This document shows positions 57,750 through 64,000 of a stretch of 64,000 nucleotides of DNA, one piece after another. The translations under genes were made by a program, and so were the position numbers. The stretch covers positions 56,875 to 120,874 of the forward strand of contig SZWC01003907.1 of the NCBI GenBank assembly GCA_023375785.1. The letters run 5' to 3'. This stretch comes from Penium margaritaceum. Its lineage: Eukaryota > Streptophyta > Zygnematophyceae > Desmidiales > Peniaceae. Numbering within the stretch: position 1 is the stretch's first letter; the number at the start of each line of letters is the position of its first letter. Below the pieces are notes generated by a model that was given only the letters and a program-made list of their open reading frames with translations, made no database searches and had not been told where the DNA came from.

Positions 57750-58354
57750 TGTCTACCCGCCTGAGGCAAACGGTCTAGAAAACGGAGTACAGTGACATCA
57801 GCCGACCGCTCATAGCATTTCAGCTATGAGAAGATATCCCCCTCAGGATCGTGTTTCCACACTGTTCAACTCACAAAGCTTGTCCCTTCCGTGGCCTCTC
57901 AGTTTCCCCTTTTAGCTTGTCCCAAGTCTTTTATATCTGCCCTTGGTTGGCCAACTTATGCCTTAGTTTTCAGCACAAGTCTCAAGGGTAAGAAGTGGAT
58001 ACTTAGAATGAGCAAATGAGTAGTACATATAGCAGTGGCGAGCTTGGGTGCTTTGGCTTGACGCCGAGGCACCCTAGCGCAATCTCTAGGGTGGTGCGAG
58101 CGCACTTTAGGCCCCTAAGTGCTCGTGCACCTTTAGCCCCCTTTAGGCACGCAACCTAGCACCCTAGGCGGGACTTGAATCCGCAATCTTGGAATTAATC
58201 CGCTTGCTCATTTAATCCAAGGAGCGGACCTGGGGGACTTGCGCTACAAGCGCAGTGCATACCCGGTTTGTCCTTTAGGGGACTTGCTCCGTAGAGTAGT
58301 GCATGCTCGCCTCAATCTGCCGCTGACTGGACAAGGGTTATACCAGAAATAACA
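57750..58354 (-). repeat. 5' LTR of the nested copia element (605 bp)
   Basis: Plus-strand ends are TGTCTACCCGCC and AAATAACA. It has the same architecture as 52324-52928, including both hairpin modules and the tRNA-like segment (B box changed at one position, 58171-58181). In sense it is followed by AAGGATTATGGGCCCACA, a candidate primer-binding region. Confidence 0.93.
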
Positions 58355-61300
58355 AGCTGATCTGGAGCTCTGGCACCAAAAACTGGGGCATTCCTCACCC
58401 GCATTCGTGAGGGAGATGGCAAAGCGTGAGCTGGTACGTGGCCTTGTCATTGACGATGCAAAAGAGGCGACAGATGTAGCAAAAAACAAAAAGTGTGAGC
58501 CTTGCATTTTGGACGTAAACCGTTCAACGAGAACGTGACTTGCGCCTCAAACCTACTAGACTTCATGCACAGCAACGTGTGCAGACCATTCAAGATGGCG
58601 TCAAAGAACGGCGTGCTTTACTTCGTCACCTTTGTAGGTGACTAGAGCATAAAACTGTACGTGTACTTCATGAAGTGGAAAGGCAAGGTCCTGGACCGAC
58701 TGAAGGATTATGTCCCCACAGTGGAGAGACAGACTGACCTGAAGATCAGAGCCCTACGCAATGACAATGGCGGAGAGTACGTGGGCTCCAAAGGTGGATC
58801 AAGCATCAGAGCATAAAATGGGAACAAACTACACCGTATTTTCCTCAGAGCGGGTGAATCAAACGCTATTGAACATGGTACAGACCATGTTGGTGGATGC
58901 GGAGTTATCGCGAAGCTTCTCAGTGAAAGTTGTGCGTACAGCGAGCTACACCATCAACCTCACTGCTACAGCGGTGCCAAAGGGTAAACGCGGCTGGAAG
59001 ATGTCGCAGGAGGCTTGGAGTGGGTGCAAGCCAAGTGTGGCACACCTGAAAGTGTTTGGGTGCAAGGCGTATACGATGGTGCAGGCTGTGCAGAGGAGTG
59101 ACAGCAAGCTGGAACCACGGGCAAAGTCGTATATCTTCCTTGGCTATGAGAGCATGCATAAGGCGAACAGGCTCTACGAAATGCACAAGGATCAGGTACT
59201 TCGTAGCCAAGACGTCGAGTTTGATGAGCAACAGATCTACATCAGCAGCAATGACGTGGGCGTGGTGGACTCTCCAAAGACAGGGGAGTGGCTCGAGCTC
59301 CTTGACTACAAGAAGGAGCCGATTGATGCCAAAGTTGAGGATGCAACATCAGAACGCGACGGTGCACTAGTGGTGGTAGCCAACACAGAGGACTCCGATG
59401 ACGATCAAGTTGATGAGGAGATCCACCGGAAGGATCTGGCGGATGAGGCACCGAGAGTGCCAAGGCGCGCACTCCCGACAGAGTGTGCATCGGGCGTCGG
59501 TGAAAAATCCACTGGACGTGCCACCCGTCTGGGAGATGGTTCGCTGGAGCGGGAGAGATCCTCAAGGAGCCGTCCGGTCAATGATTCACCAGAGTCTGTT
59601 GAGTTGGAGGAATCGCACACAACGACAATGCGCCACCAAAATTGCCGCACCGCAGCAGGAGGTAGCAAAAAGAAGGGAAGCGCTTCCACGCAAGCACCGA
59701 TCGATGGATCAGTATGACACAGTGCATGCTGGCTGCATCAATAGAGCTGAATACGTGCAAGAGGCACTTGCACGGCCCGAAGGGGATCAATAGGACACAG
59801 CCATCAAATCAGAGCTGGCGTCTATCACGGAAAACAACACATGGGAGCTGGTTGGGAGCTGGTTGACATGCCGAAAGGTGCCAATGTCATCGGCTCAAAA
59901 TTGGTCTTTAAGACCAAGTTCACAAAGGAAGGTGTGGTTGACAAATACAAGATGCAGCTGGTGGCAAAGGGATACGCACAGCTTAAGGGCGAGCACTATG
60001 ATGAGACCTTCGTTCCTGTCGCCAAGCTCACAACCATCAGTGCGATCCTTTTGGTGGCGACCGCTAAGGACATGGAGCTCCACCAAATGGACGCAAAGAC
60101 GGCCTTCCTCAATAGTATCATAGACAAAGAGATCTACGTGGAAGAGCCAGAAGGGGTGGACGCGCCGGAGGGCAAGGTGTGCAAGCTGCGAAAGTCTATG
60201 TACGGGAAAGAACATTCGCCAAGATGCTGCTCCCAATAGATGGATAGCTTCATGGCAAAAATCGGCTTCAAGCGTTGTGAATCGGATCACAACGTGTACG
60301 TATGGTGCAACAAGAAGCTCCATCATATTGTCGCTATCTACGTGGACGACTTGATTTTGTGCTCAAAAAAATTGTCGAGTCTACAACAGCTGAAAGAGTA
60401 GCTTAGGAAAAGATTCTAGATGTCAGACATGGGAGAGTTGGAGCACTACCTTGGGGTGAGAATCACAAAGAACCGGAGGGCGTGCATGCTTGTGTTGGGG
60501 CAGGCCACATACGTTGTTAAGGTGCAAAAGCGGTACGGCATGGAGGACTGCAAATCAATTGGCATTCTGGTCTCCACAACCTGTGAACTAAGTGCAGCAA
60601 TGGTGCCGCAAACAAAAGAAGAGCGGGGGGATATGGCAGGGGTGCCCTACCAATCAGCGGTGGGCATCCTCATGTATGCTATGGTGTCGACTCGAAAAGA
60701 CTTAGCCTACACGGTAGGCCAAGTGAACAGGAAAGTGGCCGGTCCAGGGCCACTACACTGGCAGGCGGTCAAGCGCATCATCTGCTACCTGTAGGCGACA
60801 CAGCATGCGCGCTTGAGGTTGGACGGCAAGGGGCGGGCGGACCCCTTATATCTGGTCTGCTACACAAATGTAGACTGCGCTAGCGATGTGGACAAGCAGA
60901 AGTCCACATCCGGCTACGTGTTCTTCTTTGCTGGTGCAGCGATTTCGTGGTGTAGTAGAAATTAGGACTATGTCGCCACCTTCATAGTAGAAGCAAAGTA
61001 CATTGTGCTTGTCGAGGCAGTCAAGGAGGCAGTGTTGCTCCGCAGGTTGCTTGGAGAGCTGGGCGTGCCACAGCAGGAGTCTTCGGTGGTGCAAGAGGAC
61101 AACACCAGCTCCATTTCGTTGACCAACAACCCGACCTTGCACGGGAGGACGAATCACATCCACGTGTGTTATCACTACGCACGGGACATGGTTGAAAAGG
61201 GGCAGGTGGTGCTGCAGTACTGTAGCGCACACGACATGCTTGCGGATTTCTTGACCAAAGCGCAACCCGTGGAAGGGCACGCATTAGGCGTGGCCGGGCT

Positions 61301-61392
61301 TGGGATGACCAGCTATGATGTGCTGGAGAGCACAGCGAAAGATGAGTGACAAAAATCAGGAGCAGCGGGCATTGTAGGTGCAAGGGGGAGAA

Positions 61393-62342
61393 TGTTGAAG
61401 ATTTGCCCCTCTGTATGCCCAAGTGCGGCGCCGGGAGGTGCCAACGAGCCGCCAGAGAGAGGAAATTCCTCATCGTTGAATCTGGCAACTCGAGGATTCC
61501 TCGGATCCTAAAATGGAGGATTGCTCCTGAAAGTTGACAAGTTGTTGAATCTGGTGGAAGTTGATTCACTAGAATCGGACAGGTAGCCAGGGAAGTTTGG
61601 GCTTCCAAAGTTGGGATGTGTACTGCGGCTCTAGGAGCTGGCCACGGTTTGACTGCTGGTGAATAATTGACCGGAATGAGTAACAAAATTCCATCTGGGA
61701 AATTTTCTCGAGAAGGACTGCCGAGGCGTCCGGTGGATGATTTGCCAGATTGGCTCGATGTCCAAAACTCAGAAGTACAGTTTATTACTCGGGGACCGTC
61801 AAAATTCCGACTGTAGGTCTGCGAACAGGTTTCGAACCACATCAATCCCCATCACCAAACAGGATGATTAAATCATCGAAACAGACCCCAAAGGTGTGAG
61901 GGGCACCACCACTACGCGTAGGGACATCTGCGCCTCCGGAATGGCATTTTGATGGGTCCTTGATGTGTGAGGGCGCCTCGACGTGCGACGTGGTGCGCGC
62001 CGCCGAACAAGCGGCTGGTTTGGAGTGCTGCGCTTTGGCTGACGTAGCAGGAGGTACGGTAATCCAAATCATGCACGGCTTGGTGCGTTGGAGAGCTCAT
62101 GACTAGCCCTAAAAATTTTTAGGTCATGTCCATGTTCAAGAACTAATGCAAAATCGTGCTATTCCCTTCGCAAAAGCGACTTTCTCACTTCTGTATTCCA
62201 CTCCGAGAAACACGTGAGGCGACCAGAAATCTCACGCTTAGACTCAAAACCACATGCCAAAATAGAGAAAGCTGTGAACACCAACCGTAGACCCGGTCAG
62301 GGAACGTCAGAACTGCCTCCACCCGGCGGCCGTTTTCTGAAG
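61393..62342 (+). repeat. 3' LTR of the 50083-62342 copia element
   Basis: About 950 bp, starting TGTTGAAG after the polypurine tract. It is longer than the 5' copy because of an extra block near 61885-62030. The rest is collinear with 50083-50943. Confidence 0.85.
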
Positions 62343-62347
62343 CCTTC

Positions 62348-64000
62348 AAGTCATGGAGAAAAAAAAGAAACAATGTTGGGGAGAGGTCGTTGACGGAAGT
62401 GAGAACGGCCAAGAGCTGAACAAGCACAAAATTGCTGAACTTTGGGAGAAGGTGGAGTCACTGACTCCTTCATGATTTAACGCTCTCATCAATACAAGTC
62501 AGATGTGTGTTGAACCAAATAGTCAGATAGTTTTGACCTACCTAATGGATCACCATCGAGTGAATGCAAATGAGAGATCTTGCACCGATAGGGTTGGCAG
62601 GCATAGTATGAGTGGCATTTGTGAGCACCAATCTCTTTGGAAAGATGAGACAATGTGGTAGAATTGAGTACACATAGCACACACTTGGAATCCACGGTGA
62701 GGGGTTTCAAGGAAAATGAGGAGTCCTGGTCGACACGAAAACAATGTCAAAACTTACATTGTCTTAGAGTATGTAAGTGCAACAAGGTGGAAAATGTATG
62801 AGGATAAGCCAAAAGGATCAGTCAGCATCCAAAACAAAAGTGTAATAGAACTCTCACTTGAAATCTCTGCGTGGATTTCTTCACAAGCACACCAGTGCTG
62901 TGAAGCAATTATCTGCTCAGCATGATCGACCTCTGCCTAGAGCTATACTGACATCTTTTTAAGCCATTAATTATGGGAAATTTTCACTGAGGGAGGGAAA
63001 CACTAGAAGGGAAGAATAGGGCACAGGACCAGTGGAAGCTGCACAGCATCTGGCCCACAGAGAACAAGAGAACAGGTATAAAAAAGGGAAGATCTGCACC
63101 AGGTAGCATTCTGCAAGCAGAGTTCAACGCCAAGCACATAACATGGTCAAGATGGGGACGCTGACTAGGTGGAGGGATGAGGCTAACTGTCATCAGGTGG
63201 AGGTTAAGGTGGGATGAGACGGGAGTACATGAGAGCTGGAAGAGTGCTGGTAATATTGTTATCAGTAGAAAAGTTGATTTAGAGGAGGTAAACATTACAT
63301 TTGAAGAGAAGGGTGAAAAGTGTGGTGAAGACCTCTGCCAAAAAGGTAACTTTGGGTACTGTGACAGGTGAGGTGGCGGCACGTACAAAAAGGGGATGCG
63401 GTATCGTTGTTGTGGAGATAAAGGTGGGAAACCGTGACTGATGATGCAACAAAAAAGAGGTGGATGCACCAATTGACTATGTTTCTACAAAGTTTGAGAA
63501 GGTTGATGAGAGCCGGAAAGCGACATAAGCAGTGGGACTAACATGCACATCAGTAGTTTTTGGTACCTCAGTTACAGCACCCTGTGAGCGCCTAACTATG
63601 GCGATGGCCTGTGAGCGAGCGGTTTGGGCCAAGGCAAGAAAAGGTGGCTGAGGCAGCAAAGGCTGCAGATGTGAATGTCATGGAAAAGCATGAAAAGGAA
63701 GTGAATAAGATGGCAATGAGAAGACGATAAGAAAGAAGAAAAACGCAAATGGTGTGCCAATTTTGGCTAGGTTGTAAACTGGCAAGCACTGCTATGGACT
63801 TATGTAGACTGTTGATGGCACCACTTTGCTGCTTACAGCACCTTTGGCTATTTGGAGTGCCACCCCTGGCCAAGATTTGTTGGTTGTTTCACTAAGTTGC
63901 TTGATGGCACTGGCTTGGATCGACAAGTCGCTGGGGTACTCGGGCTACTGGGCTTCCGCAAAAGCAGCCACTGGCCACGATGGACTGGTTGCTTTAGTTT
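62348..64000. other. No recognised gene
   Basis: Beyond the target duplication of the large copia element only short unclassified frames are seen. Examples are 63472-62984 minus (162 codons, Pro/Ser/Leu rich) and 63873-63592 minus (93 codons). No domain, repeat or RNA gene was identified. Confidence 0.45.

Larger units (their letters stand above)
52324..58354 (-). mobile_element. Nested full-length Ty1/copia element, minus strand (fossil)
   Basis: Two 605-bp LTRs and a perfect 5-bp target duplication AGCTG (52319-52323 and 58355-58359) define it exactly. It lies inside the plus-strand copia element between that element's gag-protease and integrase parts. In sense, gag starts at 57287 (MPESQALTLPSRPTEL) and has a knuckle-like CHNFGKAEYWAREC near 56550. 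The protease zone is near 56370. The integrase finger and core follow (HSDVCGPMCTAS near 55690, ALRSDNGGEYEG near 55490). RT shows GVKWVLRVKLKQDGSIDKYK near 54440 and VALYVDDLILSS near 54010. RNase H shows ALVVNVHDS-complement sequence and SRRTKHIDIRYHYTRNLV near 53190. A polypurine tract precedes the 3' LTR. The LTRs differ by about 6.6 percent. Only a handful of breaks. Confidence 0.95.
50083..62342 (+). mobile_element. Ty1/copia element, plus strand, interrupted by a nested copia element (fossil)
   Basis: LTRs at 50083-50943 and 61393-62342 share the start TTGAAGATTTGCCCCTCTG and the end CGTTTTCTGA. They are flanked by CCTTC at 50078-50082 and 62343-62347, a target duplication. Gag begins near 51060 (PIEKYADGPGYGLWRWHFKL) and has a knuckle CNCSKEGHRACEC near 51769. 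The protease zone ends near 52320. The element is then split by the insertion 52324-58354. It resumes at 58360 with integrase (ALRNDNGGEYVGS near 58750, HLKVFGCKAYTMV near 59045). RT covers 59840-60360 and RNase H 60840-61330. The polypurine tract AAGGGGGAGAA precedes the 3' LTR. Breaks are numerous, more than ten. The LTRs differ much more than those of the nested element, including an indel of about 100 bp, so it is older. Confidence 0.93.

Overview
This window looks like nuclear DNA from a green plant or streptophyte alga. It is dominated by plant-type LTR retrotransposon remains, mostly Ty1/copia with one Ty3/gypsy piece. Two primer-binding sites complementary to initiator tRNA-Met are present, a pogo-like DDD transposase is present, and telomere-like TTTAGGG words occur singly. 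I cannot name the species; a repeat-rich charophyte or seedless plant is only a guess. I found no intact host protein gene, rRNA gene or convincing functional tRNA gene. The longest open frames all belong to mobile elements.

Layout. 1-1900 holds no gene but has a diverged repeated segment. 1900-7110 carries broken copia pieces in both orientations. 7938-8302 is a large CAC/CAT/ATC microsatellite. 8579-9310 is a dense cluster of inverted repeats unlike anything else here. 10425-12790 is a gypsy pol piece. 12880-29740 is a chain of old minus-strand copia copies (gag to RNase H) with their LTRs. 29928-36201 is a complete-length plus-strand copia element with two 724-bp LTRs. 37152-38872 is a decayed pogo-like DNA transposon. 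39110-49320 has more copia pieces, including a minus-strand copy with its 3' LTR at 44818-45462. 50083-62342 is an old plus-strand copia element split by a younger minus-strand copia element (52324-58354) with identical 605-bp-long LTRs and a perfect 5-bp target duplication. 62343-64000 shows nothing recognisable.

The most interesting signal is in the LTRs of one copia lineage (15906-16240, 44818-45462, 52324-52928, 57750-58354). Each has, just inside its sense-strand start, two short hairpin modules with conserved flanks and varying, mostly compensating stems. A tRNA-like segment with a Pol III B box follows. This recalls the 5S-bearing LTRs of Cassandra TRIMs, but with a tRNA-like cassette. 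Other points are the inverted-repeat cluster at 8.6-9.3 kb, a 36-nt A-tailed insertion with a 17-bp target duplication, heat-shock-element-like GAAGCTTC words recurring in LTRs, and three single-N junctions flanked by 260-310 bp duplications that look like unmerged assembly overlaps.

All percentages and alignments were made by eye. Retroelements are described as fossils: family, parts, boundaries and rough age only.
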